DNA from: Thermoplasmatota archaeon
GTDB taxonomy: Archaea; Thermoplasmatota; Thermoplasmata; UBA10834
DNA: 64,000 bases
Assembly (NCBI GenBank): GCA_018818785.1
Contig: JAHIRF010000002.1
Coordinates: 1 to 64,000 of the forward strand
Reading direction: 5' to 3'
How positions within the stretch are numbered: the first letter of the stretch is position 1; the number at the start of each line of letters is the position of its first letter. The notes under the pieces were generated by a model. The model did not search any database and was not told the origin of the DNA. It worked only from the letters and a program-made list of their open reading frames with translations. Shown piece after piece: positions 1 to 8,577 of this stretch. The position numbers and the translations under genes were made by a program.

Positions 1-189
1 GCATAAACCTGCTGCAGACAGCCTTCCCAGAAGGGATGGCAGGGGGCTTACGGTTCAGCCCCGGCGCGTTCCAGCATGACGTGGTGATGACCCTCTACGA
101 CCCAGAGATGGGCGCACGGTCGGAGCCGAATGGAACGAGTCGATCGGTGGGGCGGTCATTATGACCACCACCCGATAATTGACAGAACC
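1..189 (-). mobile_element. MITE-like element copy A, cut by the window edge
   Basis: This is the reverse complement of the 5' part of the elements at 20642-20917 and 35434-35768. It ends in CAGAACC at 183-189 and contains the shared core with a GGGGCT/AGCCCC hairpin and a CCTTCC-like palindrome. It keeps an internal segment of about 70 bp that copy C (35434) also has and copy B (20642) lacks. The other end and one target duplication lie outside the window, so insertion cannot be proved for this copy. Confidence 0.75.
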
Positions 190-500
190 TCAGTTAACGG
201 TTAGTACTTTCGCGACACCCCTGGACCAAATGGTATCTCCCTGAGATGTATTCTTGGATGCATGGAGAGGGAGGTATTCACAGCGAATCCGTCATATGCT
301 CGCTTTGGGCGCGTCAATGAGCCTCAGTGTTGTCCTGAATGCGGGGGTATATTAGTCAATCTATCTGGCTGCGTGTCCTGTTTGCTCTGTGGTCTATCCA
401 GATGCGGCAACTGAATTGCCTCCTGTAGCTTCGCCAGTCCAATCTTGAGCATTCAAAAGGCTTAAGGTGTTGTTGGCACTTGCAGAGTGTGGTGATTGTA
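190..500. other. Intergenic stretch, no gene recognised
   Basis: About 300 bases between the element copy and ornithine carbamoyltransferase. I see no convincing reading frame or RNA gene. The 3' end carries the GGTGAT ribosome-binding site at 491-496 for the next gene. Confidence 0.5.
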
Positions 501-1421
501 TTGAAGCGAGATATCATCTCTGTTCTCGACATGAAAGACGATTTCGAGAAGATCCTCGAGAACGCACTCAACATGAAATCAGGACCAAAGAAAGGTCAGA
601 AGAAGGACCCCCTCAAGGGCAAGATGCTTGGCATGGTCTTTGAGAAGCCGAGCCTCAGGACGCGAGTCTCCTTCGAGGTCGGAATGGCCCAACTGGGTGG
701 ACAGTCGATGTACATAGGCCCGGATGAGGTCGGAATCGGCAAGCGGGAGACGGTCTCTGATGTGGCGAATGTACTCAGCAGATACGTCGACGTCATAATG
801 TATAGGGCGTTCAGCAACAAGATTATGCGTGAGCTCGCCGAGTACGCCCAGGTCCCGGTCATAAACGGTCTGGATGACCTGGAACATCCCTGCCAGTGCG
901 CGGCTGATATGCTGACGATATTGGAGAAGAAGAAGAAATTCAAGGGCCTTCAACTGGCATATATCGGAGACGGCAACAATGTATGCAACTCGCTGCTATT
1001 GGGGTCTGCCCTATTGGGCATGAACATGCGCGCGGTCACTCCCAAAGACTACCGGCCGAACGCAGATATCGTCTCCAAGGCCGAGGAAATCGCAAATGGA
1101 ACCGGCTGCAAGATCGAACTGATGTCGAATCCGTTCCAAGGGACCGAGGGCGCGGACATAATCTACACGGACACCTGGATATACATGGGTCAGGAAGCTG
1201 AGAAATCTGCTCGTGAGAAGATATTCCTGCCTTATCAGGTAAACGAGAAGCTGGCCGAGAAAGCCAATAAGGACTGGATATTCATGCACTGTCTACCTGC
1301 ACATCGTGGATACGAGATGTCCGCCGAGATAATCGACGGACCTCACAGCGTCGTGTTCGACCAGGCGGAGAACAGGATGCATGCGCAGAAGGCTCTCCTC
1401 ATGGCCGCACTTTCGAAGTGA
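501..1421 (+). CDS. argF: Ornithine carbamoyltransferase
   Basis: Transfers the carbamoyl group of carbamoyl phosphate to ornithine to make citrulline, in the cytoplasmic arginine pathway. The 306-residue product has normal family length. Visible motifs are the carbamoyl-phosphate loop with S-L-R-T-R near residue 50 (S-T-R-T-R in most relatives), H-P-C-Q near 128 and H-C-L-P-A-H-R-G near 262, which carries the catalytic cysteine. The TTG start at 501 is chosen because GGTGAT lies 4 nt upstream and translation then begins K-R-D-I-I-S, as in archaeal relatives; an in-frame TTG at 480 lacks such a site. The gene converges on the DHH nuclease and overlaps its 3' end by 23 bp. No other arginine genes are adjacent, although arginine decarboxylase lies at 45 kb. 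Confidence 0.95.
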   Translation: MKRDIISVLDMKDDFEKILENALNMKSGPKKGQKKDPLKGKMLGMVFEKPSLRTRVSFEVGMAQLGGQSMYIGPDEVGIGKRETVSDVANVLSRYVDVIMYRAFSNKIMRELAEYAQVPVINGLDDLEHPCQCAADMLTILEKKKKFKGLQLAYIGDGNNVCNSLLLGSALLGMNMRAVTPKDYRPNADIVSKAEEIANGTGCKIELMSNPFQGTEGADIIYTDTWIYMGQEAEKSAREKIFLPYQVNEKLAEKANKDWIFMHCLPAHRGYEMSAEIIDGPHSVVFDQAENRMHAQKALLMAALSK

Positions 1422-2880
1422 GCTGCATCTCTACGATGGTGTCCAGCTCCTTCAAGAAATCCTCTTTCCTGGAGGCCGGGATCGTTGCGCCAGCAGCGAT
1501 ATTGTGCCCGCCTCCAACACCACCCACTTTTTCCGCTGCCGCTCTGATAGCCACCGAGAGGTCCATGCCCCTTGCAACCAGATCCTGAGTTCCTCTGGCG
1601 GACGCTTTGGTCTTTATTTCGTTTGCGGAGTCCATGGAATCCGCGAATGCGACCATTGGTGCGGTCCTGTCGGAGCCGGCGTCACCCAACAGCATGCCCG
1701 CCACAGTTCCGACGATGGTCTCCTCTATCTCGTCTCCCGCATCGAAGTACTGAATGTTCCTCAGTCTGACGATTCCAATGCTCTTCGCGTATTCTATCGC
1801 CTGGCTCAGTGCGGATCTGTGATCTCTGAGTAGCATCAGCCCCCGTGCCAGTACATCACCACGGTCTCCAAGGCAGATCTCAAGGCCCGTCTCCGCGCTT
1901 CCGTGCCGCCCACACGCGTTCAGGAGGGTCGCGAATTCCTTCGCGTCCCTGACAGGAGACCCGCCCGCCTCCTTCTTCAGAACATAGACTTCACCTGTCA
2001 ATCGTTGTATAGTCTCCATCTTGCGTCCCTTGAGACGCAGATGCTCTCGGAGGCCTGATATCAGCTTGTCCCTCTCGGCCTGAGTCAGCATGGACCATGA
2101 CTTCCAGGTCTCTCCTTCCTTCGGTTCGATATCATGTTCCAGTATGAATCCAATGGCTCCCTGCTCGTTCCCAGTTATGCCTGGAAGGAATGGGTCTGAG
2201 GCGTATTCCAGCATCCTGTAAACGGGTCTCGTCTCTCGTCCGAAGAGGCGGAGATCCTCGAAGGCATCGAGCATTCCAGCGGAGACCGCGGCTGATATCA
2301 TTGATCTATTGAGGCCAATCAATCTCCTGCTCTTCTGGTCCTGAAGGTCCCCGACACTGCCGACCACCGCGAGGTGCGCAAGGTCGATGTTTTTCTTGCT
2401 CAGTGCCAGAGCCACGAGGAATGTGGCTCCCGCTCCGCTCAGATCGTTTGCTCCAGACATGCCGTGTGACTGAGGGTTGACCTGTATCACACTGGAGAAA
2501 TCGAACAGTTTGGCCTGGCCGTTCTTGGAGCCCGTCGCGTGCCCTGGCTCAGGCACGTGATGGTCCGATATGACAGTGAGTATGTCTCCTAGTTTGGATA
2601 TCGACCCGCTTCCGAGATCAGTGTACCATACAAGATCCGGCTTCTCCGTCCTGATGGATTCGATGGCTTCTTCGTCGAGCTTCTTGAAGAAGAGGACCTT
2701 ATGCTCTCTCCCGAGTCGCCTAAGGGCACCGCTCGCGATTGCGCCGGCGGATATGCCGTCTGCGTCTATGTGCGTAGCCACGACGATGTCGGTGCTGGAT
2801 ATGATTGCTCTCGCCGCTTCCTCAGCAGAGCGCCATAAGTCCCTGTGCACCGTCTCGATGACTTCATCGGCAGCATCCAT
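1399..2880 (-). CDS. DHH-family phosphoesterase, archaeal RecJ-like nuclease
   Basis: Predicted single-strand nuclease or nucleotide phosphoesterase of the DHH/DHHA1 superfamily, 493 residues. The metal-binding motifs are in order: D-A-D-G at 39-42, an aspartate at 88 in Y-T-D-L-G, D-H-H at 106-108, then G-S-V-G-D. A C-terminal DHHA1 domain carries V-G-G-G-H. Archaeal members of this family (GAN, HAN and RecJ-like proteins) act with the replication and repair machinery; the exact subtype cannot be fixed here. The ATG at 2880 is preferred because an in-frame upstream extension would read through a separate small membrane-protein gene in another frame. That gene stops 2 nt before this start, so the two are probably co-translated. 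Confidence 0.9.
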   Translation of the reverse strand: MDAADEVIETVHRDLWRSAEEAARAIISSTDIVVATHIDADGISAGAIASGALRRLGREHKVLFFKKLDEEAIESIRTEKPDLVWYTDLGSGSISKLGDILTVISDHHVPEPGHATGSKNGQAKLFDFSSVIQVNPQSHGMSGANDLSGAGATFLVALALSKKNIDLAHLAVVGSVGDLQDQKSRRLIGLNRSMISAAVSAGMLDAFEDLRLFGRETRPVYRMLEYASDPFLPGITGNEQGAIGFILEHDIEPKEGETWKSWSMLTQAERDKLISGLREHLRLKGRKMETIQRLTGEVYVLKKEAGGSPVRDAKEFATLLNACGRHGSAETGLEICLGDRGDVLARGLMLLRDHRSALSQAIEYAKSIGIVRLRNIQYFDAGDEIEETIVGTVAGMLLGDAGSDRTAPMVAFADSMDSANEIKTKASARGTQDLVARGMDLSVAIRAAAEKVGGVGGGHNIAAGATIPASRKEDFLKELDTIVEMQLTSKVRP

Positions 2881-2882
2881 CG

Positions 2883-3029
2883 TCAACCCAAGACCCCCAT
2901 GTATGCCAGTACCAGGAACACGCCTATGCATACGCCAAGCAGTATTATAGTCTTGATCGAACGGCTCACGAGCAGTATGATTACCACGAACACGAGGATC
3001 GCCAAGATAAGTCCTAGAAGCCCATCCAT
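2883..3029 (-). CDS. Small two-helix membrane protein (48 residues)
   Basis: A short frame that begins M-D-G-L-L-G and is almost wholly hydrophobic. A first membrane segment spans residues 3-19, a short S-R-S-I-K loop follows, and a second segment spans about 26-47. Its TGA ends 2 nt before the ATG of the DHH nuclease, the spacing expected of a coupled operon. I do not recognise a family. Two clean helices and tight spacing make a real gene likely, but only homologues with the same arrangement would prove it. Confidence 0.6.
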   Translation of the reverse strand: MDGLLGLILAILVFVVIILLVSRSIKTIILLGVCIGVFLVLAYMGVLG

Positions 3030-3058
3030 TCAATCTACCCCAAGACCTCATCCGATAA

Positions 3059-3832
3059 TCAATCTTTCATGAATGCGATGCGTTCGAATGTGGCATGTTT
3101 GAGTTTGCCATATGCATATTCCGATAGCGATTTCAGGTTCACGCAGTCAGCGGCATTGTATTCGATCAGTAAGTCCAGTGCGTTCCTCTTTCCCTGTCTC
3201 TCCCAAAGCCGCCAGAGATACACCGCTTCCGATCCTGTCATGTACTCGACTCGCTGGTCCCTTGCTATTCCAAGCTGCCTCTCTATCGCTTTGAGCCCGC
3301 CACTTAGGCCTAACTTGCGCAAGACATTCCTGAGGTCAACATGGGGCACATCGGGTATGGCTCCTGGGAATCGTGTTCTGAGGACGGGGAGATCGAAACA
3401 GGCGCCATTGAATGTCACGATCATATCCGCAGAGCCCAGGATCGCATTGAGCGAGCTGCCTGACAGGTTCTGGCCCTTGATGAGAGTGTGCATCCTCCTC
3501 CCATCGTATATGCCGACGACCGTTACCGGGGACATTATGGATATCCCCGTAGTCTCTATGTCAAGATAGATCGCATTGCCTGAGAAATCGGATAGGCATC
3601 TCCACAGCTCTCTCGAGGGTAGGTTGGATGCGAAGTATCGTGAATCCCGATCCTTGAGCCTCGTCTGTGCCTCCATTAGGGCGAGATCCATGTATTCCTT
3701 GCGGACGTCAGCGATGCCCCTCACTTTCTCTGTGGATACGAAATCCTTCCATGTGTGGATGCCTGACCTCCACAGCATAGTCTCCCTCGAAGCGCCTATG
3801 CCTTTGAGGAGAACGAAGCTATTCTCGAGCAT
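3059..3832 (-). CDS. YprB-type RNase H-fold exonuclease
   Basis: A 257-residue protein with an N-terminal helix-hairpin-helix-like stretch (L-L-K-G-I-G, residues 8-13) followed by a DEDD-type 3'-5' exonuclease fold. The catalytic acidic residues are visible in Y-L-D-I-E-T-T (D91, E93), in F-N-G-A-C-F-D (D147) and in N-A-A-D-C near residue 235. This matches the predicted exonuclease YprB family (COG3359). The ATG at 3832 is chosen over a TTG at 3844 because a TATA-like box centred near 3861 would place transcription start at about this ATG, giving a leaderless message. The gene is divergent from the metallophosphoesterase at 3900. Confidence 0.85.
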   Translation of the reverse strand: MLENSFVLLKGIGASRETMLWRSGIHTWKDFVSTEKVRGIADVRKEYMDLALMEAQTRLKDRDSRYFASNLPSRELWRCLSDFSGNAIYLDIETTGISIMSPVTVVGIYDGRRMHTLIKGQNLSGSSLNAILGSADMIVTFNGACFDLPVLRTRFPGAIPDVPHVDLRNVLRKLGLSGGLKAIERQLGIARDQRVEYMTGSEAVYLWRLWERQGKRNALDLLIEYNAADCVNLKSLSEYAYGKLKHATFERIAFMKD

Positions 3833-3856
3833 ATCGACTGCCAACTGCCTTTGACT

Positions 3857-3866
3857 GTATTTAAAC
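3857..3866 (-). promoter_or_regulatory. TATA-like box for the YprB-type nuclease
   Basis: On the minus strand the sequence reads TTTAAATA, about 27 nt before the ATG at 3832, the archaeal spacing for a leaderless start. Confidence 0.6.
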
Positions 3867-3899
3867 AGCTACCCAGGTGAGCAAAAATAGTCGCAAAGG

Positions 3900-4664
3900 T
3901 TGTTAAGTTGGCTACACTTGTCCTCAGATGTGAGAGACGGTTTCAGACTTAACGATTCGATAAGACTGCTTCCTGGTGGAGCCGTGCTGCTGCCCGAAGC
4001 CAAAGCCCTCCTTATATCTGACTTACACCTCGGTTGCGAAGCGGCGCTTGAATACGAAGGCCTGAGCATTCCGAGGATACAGACTCGTCGTATCAGAGAG
4101 TATCTTACCGGGCTCATCGATAATCTGGATGTCTCCCGGATGATCATAGTGGGGGATCTCAAACACAATTTCTCGCGCAACCTAGTGCAGGAATGGCAAG
4201 ATGTATCCAGTTTCTTATCCGACTTCTCCTCACGTCTGTCCATTGAGGTGGTCAAGGGTAACCACGACAATTACCTCGGGCTCATACTCCGAGAGCACTC
4301 GATACCTCTGGTGAATGAGATGGAGGTTTGCGGGATCCGTATCCTTCACGGACATCAGGGTTCGTTGGATGACCGGCCGACAATAATCGGTCATTTGCAT
4401 CCTTCGCTAGTTCTAAGGGATACAGCTGGGGCCTCGGTGAAAGACAATTGTTTTCTCTTCAACGAGCGTCAGTATATCCTGGTCCTGCCTGCCCAGAGCA
4501 TATTGGCGGGAGGCGTCGATGTCGTCAGACAGTCATCGTCGGACACGATATCCCCACTCATCGCGGAGGGTGGTCTTGGCGGTTTCGTCCCTATCGTATT
4601 CACTGGCAACAAAGCATTGAGATTCCCTGAGATAAGAAAAATAAGGGAAAAGGGAAGGGTTTAG
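3900..4664 (+). CDS. ICC-like calcineurin-type metallophosphoesterase
   Basis: A two-metal phosphoesterase of about 245-254 residues. The motif series is complete: S-D-L-H-L-G, G-D-L-K-H, K-G-N-H-D-N, a histidine in L-H-G-H-Q and G-H-L-H-P. This matches archaeal COG1407 proteins, whose substrate is unknown and which are often linked to DNA metabolism. The start is uncertain: a TTG at 3900 or a GTG at 3930 both fit, and no clear ribosome site decides. The gene converges on the MscS channel with a 4-bp overlap of stop codons. Confidence 0.85.
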   Translation: MLSWLHLSSDVRDGFRLNDSIRLLPGGAVLLPEAKALLISDLHLGCEAALEYEGLSIPRIQTRRIREYLTGLIDNLDVSRMIIVGDLKHNFSRNLVQEWQDVSSFLSDFSSRLSIEVVKGNHDNYLGLILREHSIPLVNEMEVCGIRILHGHQGSLDDRPTIIGHLHPSLVLRDTAGASVKDNCFLFNERQYILVLPAQSILAGGVDVVRQSSSDTISPLIAEGGLGGFVPIVFTGNKALRFPEIRKIREKGRV

Positions 4665-5230
4665 AATGCCTTCTTCTTGGTCTCTGCTGGTCTCTTGAAA
4701 ACCTTCCAGGTGGCTCCTTCCACTGCCTTGTTTGGTATGACGTAGTAGATGCCATCATCCCCCCTGATTCTGGTCTTCCGCATGTCAACATCAACCACGG
4801 TACCTTTCACTCCCGCTGCCTCTACCTCGAACCCCTCTCCGAAATCCTTCTCTCCCAAGAGGAATCCTCCCGCGACGAAATCGCCAAGGACATTGTTCAT
4901 CGCCAGGCCTATAGCCAATGCTATGAATGCAATCGCGGCGCCAAGGGCGAGTGCGATCTGTGACAGACCTATCATCTCAAGGAACGCGACGAGAATCGTA
5001 AAGAGCATGAGGGCATAGATCGATTTTACGATCAGGCCACCTATCTTCTTGTCCAGAGGGCTTCTCTGCATGACTGTCGTCAGCAGTCTTCGTATTAGCA
5101 TGATGATCGCCATCGCGACTACGAGGAATATCACCGCGCCGACCACTAGCACGATCGCATTCGGTATGCCTGCGAGAAGGTTATCTTTCAGATTCTCCCA
5201 TATCTGTTCGATGAACTCAATCACTCCCAT
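4661..5230 (-). CDS. mscS: Small MscS-family mechanosensitive channel
   Basis: A 189-residue membrane protein. It has two N-terminal transmembrane helices and a third, pore-lining helix rich in Gly and Ala (A-L-G-A-A-I-A-F near residue 85), then the L-G-D-F-V-A-G-G-F sequence and the beta domain ending in I-P-N-K-A-V. Known members open under membrane tension and release solutes. The protein is short and stops soon after the beta domain, so most of the usual C-terminal cage is missing. The ATG at 5230 is preferred to one at 5251 because GAGGT lies about 6 nt before it. Confidence 0.88.
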   Translation of the reverse strand: MGVIEFIEQIWENLKDNLLAGIPNAIVLVVGAVIFLVVAMAIIMLIRRLLTTVMQRSPLDKKIGGLIVKSIYALMLFTILVAFLEMIGLSQIALALGAAIAFIALAIGLAMNNVLGDFVAGGFLLGEKDFGEGFEVEAAGVKGTVVDVDMRKTRIRGDDGIYYVIPNKAVEGATWKVFKRPAETKKKAF

Positions 5231-5363
5231 TGACCAACCTCGAATCTGCATGGAAATGCCATCTCATAACTTTATCTGTGATGTCATGCGCATGCTGGCC
5301 TAGATTGACTAGCTCATTTGCCGAGCCCGAAAAGGCTTATGTATCCGCAGACTCATCATAAGG

Positions 5364-6593
5364 GTGCCAGGTGCTATAGTGACCAGAGCAATCTATGTCA
5401 GCGACGCTGATGTCGAGATGTCAAAGGATGTCGAGAGTCTTAGAATCGACAGGCATTTGGTGACTGACCTGTCATCCATTCTGCCTGGACGCAGGCGCAA
5501 GATGGTCGACAGGATCGAAGAGCACGGGAGGAAGGCTCCTCTCTCGATAGTGCCCATACTTCTCAGGCATTACAACGACGATAACCCCAAGGTTCGTGAG
5601 CAGCTGAAGACTACCATCGCGCGATTGACGCAGTCCGAGCCTGGTGAGCTGGCAATGGTAGAATGCCTGTTCAGTCGGGACCCCCTGATATCCGACACGG
5701 CTGCGAAGCTCCTTGAGGAGCGCAATTTCAATAGTGTCAACTTCATCGACACATTCAGGCAAGCGAAGAATCTCGTGGTGCAAGCCAGGAAGGCGGAGGT
5801 ATTCTGTCAGGATGTCGAGGATCTGATGGCCGATTCGATCGAGACCTACAAGGAAGGGCGGTTCGATCAGGCGATGACCAACATGATGATGGCGAAGGAT
5901 CTTCTGGAGGACCGACTGGAATGGCACGGCCATCTCAGAGGATACATCAAGGATGTGCTAAAGCTCACCCCGATGCTCGGACGAAGCGGTGTCCAGGTGG
6001 ATTCGATCCAAGACTCGATTCGAAATCTGTCGTCGGCCCTGCAATCGAGGGAATATTCAGATGCTACAAGTCTATTGGCGTTGCGACGCCAAGAGACGAG
6101 GTTATGGAAGCAGCTATGGAGCCTCGAGGAATACATCACCAAACGCATAAAGGCAAAGCCAATCGTCGAGTTGATGGTGCTCAAGGATTCCGATCGGAAT
6201 CTGCTGGATAATTTTGTGAGGGTCGCTCGGAAAGTGGATGATAATATCCAGGATGGCAGACCCGCGGATGCCCTTCGAACCGTCGAGGATTTCATCAGAA
6301 ACGATATCTCCGCCAGCTATCTCATGAATGATGGGAAGAGGCTCGATGCAAAGGACGAGGCTGCATGGTATACCATGTGGGCCACAGGGCTCGGTTTGCT
6401 CAAGATGATTTCTCCAGTGATACCGAATGTTGCTGAAGAGTTCTACCAACAATATTTCAGGGATAGGGAGGGCGCCCCTAGTATCCACGCAGTAGACTGG
6501 CCGGAACCCTTCGCCGTCCTGGGCAATCCGAAAGAGGAACCTCGACCCACGCCCTCAAAGAAGGGTGGACGAAAGAAGAAGGGGCCGTCTTAA
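5364..6593 (+). CDS. HEAT-like protein with orphan class I tRNA-synthetase anticodon-binding-like domain
   Basis: A 409-residue protein of unknown function. The N-terminal 120 residues look like helical HEAT-type repeats (I-V-P-I-L-L-R-H-Y near residue 62, then repeated acidic helices). Residues about 140-370 are helical. They contain a segment very like the anticodon-binding bundle of leucyl/methionyl/valyl-tRNA synthetases: L-L-K-M-I-S-P-V-I-P-N-V-A-E-E-F followed by S-I-H-A-V-D-W-P-E-P. No Rossmann catalytic domain, HIGH or KMSKS motif is present. The last 25 residues are basic and rich in Lys, Pro and Gly, suggesting RNA contact. A TATA-like box at 5335-5344 lies 24 nt before the GTG start, consistent with a leaderless message. 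The gene converges on uridine phosphorylase with a 4-bp overlap. Confidence 0.7.
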   Translation: MPGAIVTRAIYVSDADVEMSKDVESLRIDRHLVTDLSSILPGRRRKMVDRIEEHGRKAPLSIVPILLRHYNDDNPKVREQLKTTIARLTQSEPGELAMVECLFSRDPLISDTAAKLLEERNFNSVNFIDTFRQAKNLVVQARKAEVFCQDVEDLMADSIETYKEGRFDQAMTNMMMAKDLLEDRLEWHGHLRGYIKDVLKLTPMLGRSGVQVDSIQDSIRNLSSALQSREYSDATSLLALRRQETRLWKQLWSLEEYITKRIKAKPIVELMVLKDSDRNLLDNFVRVARKVDDNIQDGRPADALRTVEDFIRNDISASYLMNDGKRLDAKDEAAWYTMWATGLGLLKMISPVIPNVAEEFYQQYFRDREGAPSIHAVDWPEPFAVLGNPKEEPRPTPSKKGGRKKKGPS

Positions 6594-7411
6594 CCGAGTG
6601 ACGGTGCGTAGAATCTCTTTCCTTGCTTCTTTCGGTCCCACGAGATGAGGGTCTTCATCGCATCGACGCCAACTGCGATGCACTCGGACATGTTCTGCTC
6701 GAAATCCAGTATCTTCTCGGTAGGGTGCCAGGGGACGACGTCAGAAACGGTGCAGATCGCGCCAGCCCGGAGGCCGAATAAGGAACATACGGTGAAGATT
6801 GTCCCGTTCTCCATCTCTATGTTCTTCCCCTGCATCTTCTTGACATCTCCCAACCTGCTGATCATCGTCGATGTCATATAGTTCGAATGCGACATCGGTT
6901 GGATCTTCCCATCTGAGATGACTTTGTTCTCGCTGTAGAACCCGTCGACTGAGAAGCATATCCCGGCATCGAATCGCACCTTCTTCCTGGTCGCGGAGTC
7001 TATGAGTGCCATGACGACCTCGTGGTTTGCCAGGGCAGGATATTCCGTCCAGGCGTAACTCCTTGAAGTGCCATCGGCACGTATTGCCCCTGTAGCGATG
7101 ACGAAATCACCTTTCTCAAGGTCATCCGCTATTCCTCCGCTAGTGCCTATCCTTATGAATGTGTGCGCGCCGAGATTAGCGAGCTCCTCGACAAGTATTG
7201 CCGCCGAGGGTCCACCTATCCCTGTGGATGCGACTGTGATCTGGGTACCATCAAGCGTTCCACCATATACCAGGTATTCACGAGCCTGCCTGAGCTTCTT
7301 ACCATCTTCGAGAATAGATGCGATCTTCGGTACCCTCTCTGGCTCTCCACAGAGGAATACATATCCTGCCACTTCTCCGGGCTCAAGGCCTGTGATCATT
7401 TGCTTGCCCAA
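6590..7411 (-). CDS. udp: Uridine phosphorylase-family nucleoside phosphorylase
   Basis: Cleaves a nucleoside with phosphate to free base and pentose 1-phosphate in nucleoside salvage. The 273-residue product follows the PNP/UDP family. It has a phosphate-binding G-E-P-E-R near residue 22, S-T-G-I-G-G-P-S near 62, the R-I-G-T-S-G-G-I nucleoside loop near 86, and a late E-M-E-N-G-T segment that holds the ribose. Uridine is the most likely substrate by overall resemblance, but purine specificity is not excluded. The TTG at 7411 is preferred to an ATG at 7399 because GGAGGT ends 6 nt before the TTG. Confidence 0.88.
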   Translation of the reverse strand: MGKQMITGLEPGEVAGYVFLCGEPERVPKIASILEDGKKLRQAREYLVYGGTLDGTQITVASTGIGGPSAAILVEELANLGAHTFIRIGTSGGIADDLEKGDFVIATGAIRADGTSRSYAWTEYPALANHEVVMALIDSATRKKVRFDAGICFSVDGFYSENKVISDGKIQPMSHSNYMTSTMISRLGDVKKMQGKNIEMENGTIFTVCSLFGLRAGAICTVSDVVPWHPTEKILDFEQNMSECIAVGVDAMKTLISWDRKKQGKRFYAPSLG

Positions 7412-7792
7412 ACGGTCTACCTCCTCGGTTGAGATACGGATTAGATTAACCAGTAATTAAGCTGAATGGCTCTAGAGCACGGACAGCGATATGACTGCAA
7501 GCACCATTAATTTGGCAAGATTGGGCACCAAAACAATGGACATCCGATTTGCAGTTTGGAAGACAAATGAATGGGTGATTCATAAGCGCCCATCGTCTGG
7601 AGGACCGGGACGATGTATTGCCCTGGAGCGAGATCGCCGAGGGTTCAGGATCCCTAGATTGTCATTGCAGTTCATGCCTGATGTCGATGTAATGCGATTG
7701 CTCGCCATTATCGATGCCTATCGTAGGGACAACATTGGATACCTACACTCCCTAGATAGCATTTTATCGGATGTTGATGGTTATATATTCCG
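7412..7792. other. Intergenic region without a supported gene
   Basis: About 380 bases between a leftward and a rightward gene. One frame stays open here but runs out of frame into the next gene and resembles nothing I know. TATATATT at 7783-7790 is TATA-like but too close to the ATG at 7793 to serve it as a standard promoter. Confidence 0.4.
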
Positions 7793-8560
7793 ATGGCAGA
7801 GGGTTCGGATTATCTCTGGGTCGCAGTTGCGCTGGGTTCAGTTTTGTTATTGCTCTATTTGTATGTTGGCTCAATTGAGAAGGTCCTGGTATCGATGGGA
7901 TTCACCCATGGAGAGGCATCCACCATCCTCTTCGGCACGCTGTTCCTCGGATGGATAAGCATCCCATTGTTCCCATATGGTGATTGGTGGGTGGGCATTA
8001 GTCTAGGAGGAGCGCTGATACCGCTGCTGATATGTGTCAACATACTGTGGAAGCGTCGAATCGATCTCGCTGAGTCATTCATAGGCATTACCATAGTATC
8101 GTTCATTGCGTACAATATCACCCGTGCTGAGGAGGGGGTCGGCATTGTAGCGGAAGTTCCTATGGCATTTGCGCCAGCACTCGCGGCAGGATTGTATTCT
8201 CTATCTGTATTCTGGATGGATGTTCGGAAAGCGGCGCCTCTCGCCTACGTGTCGGGTATAATTGGCACATTGGTTGGAGCAGATGTGTTCCACTTGGGAG
8301 AGGTTCTGGCATTCCAAGCGCCGTCCGATGGCTTCGCCATGCTCAGCATCGGCGGTGCGAACATATTCGACATGGTGTACCTTACTGGAATTGCAGCCGT
8401 GATTGTGGCTCTCATCCTCACATGGGCTAGGCATCAGCAGAAGAAGAGGGGTTACCAATATCTGTCTGATGAGCTACCAACGGGATATGGTCCAACTTCT
8501 GGGCAAGAGAGTGTCGCTCCAAAACCGTCAATACTAGTGAATCGAGGACGAATCGAGTGA
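7793..8560 (+). CDS. DUF1614-like integral membrane protein
   Basis: A 255-residue protein with about seven hydrophobic segments and a hydrophilic tail of some 40 residues. Features typical of archaeal DUF1614 proteins are L-G-G-A-L-I-P near residue 72, G-T-L-V-G-A-D near 160 and an I-G-G-A-N-I-F-D loop near 187 before the last helix. The function of that family is unknown. The start at 7793 keeps the first membrane segment; a later start would remove it. The next gene (MFS transporter) converges 17 bp downstream. Confidence 0.65.
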   Translation: MAEGSDYLWVAVALGSVLLLLYLYVGSIEKVLVSMGFTHGEASTILFGTLFLGWISIPLFPYGDWWVGISLGGALIPLLICVNILWKRRIDLAESFIGITIVSFIAYNITRAEEGVGIVAEVPMAFAPALAAGLYSLSVFWMDVRKAAPLAYVSGIIGTLVGADVFHLGEVLAFQAPSDGFAMLSIGGANIFDMVYLTGIAAVIVALILTWARHQQKKRGYQYLSDELPTGYGPTSGQESVAPKPSILVNRGRIE

Positions 8561-8577
8561 ATCAAGGTGTCAATCCT

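Noticed and set aside
2881-3051. N-terminal extension of the DHH nuclease
   Set aside because: The extension reads through a small membrane-protein gene in another frame and does not resemble the nuclease family.
7491-7958. 155-codon open frame before and into the DUF1614-like gene
   Set aside because: Its second half is an out-of-frame reading of the membrane protein and the first half shows no family resemblance or ribosome site.
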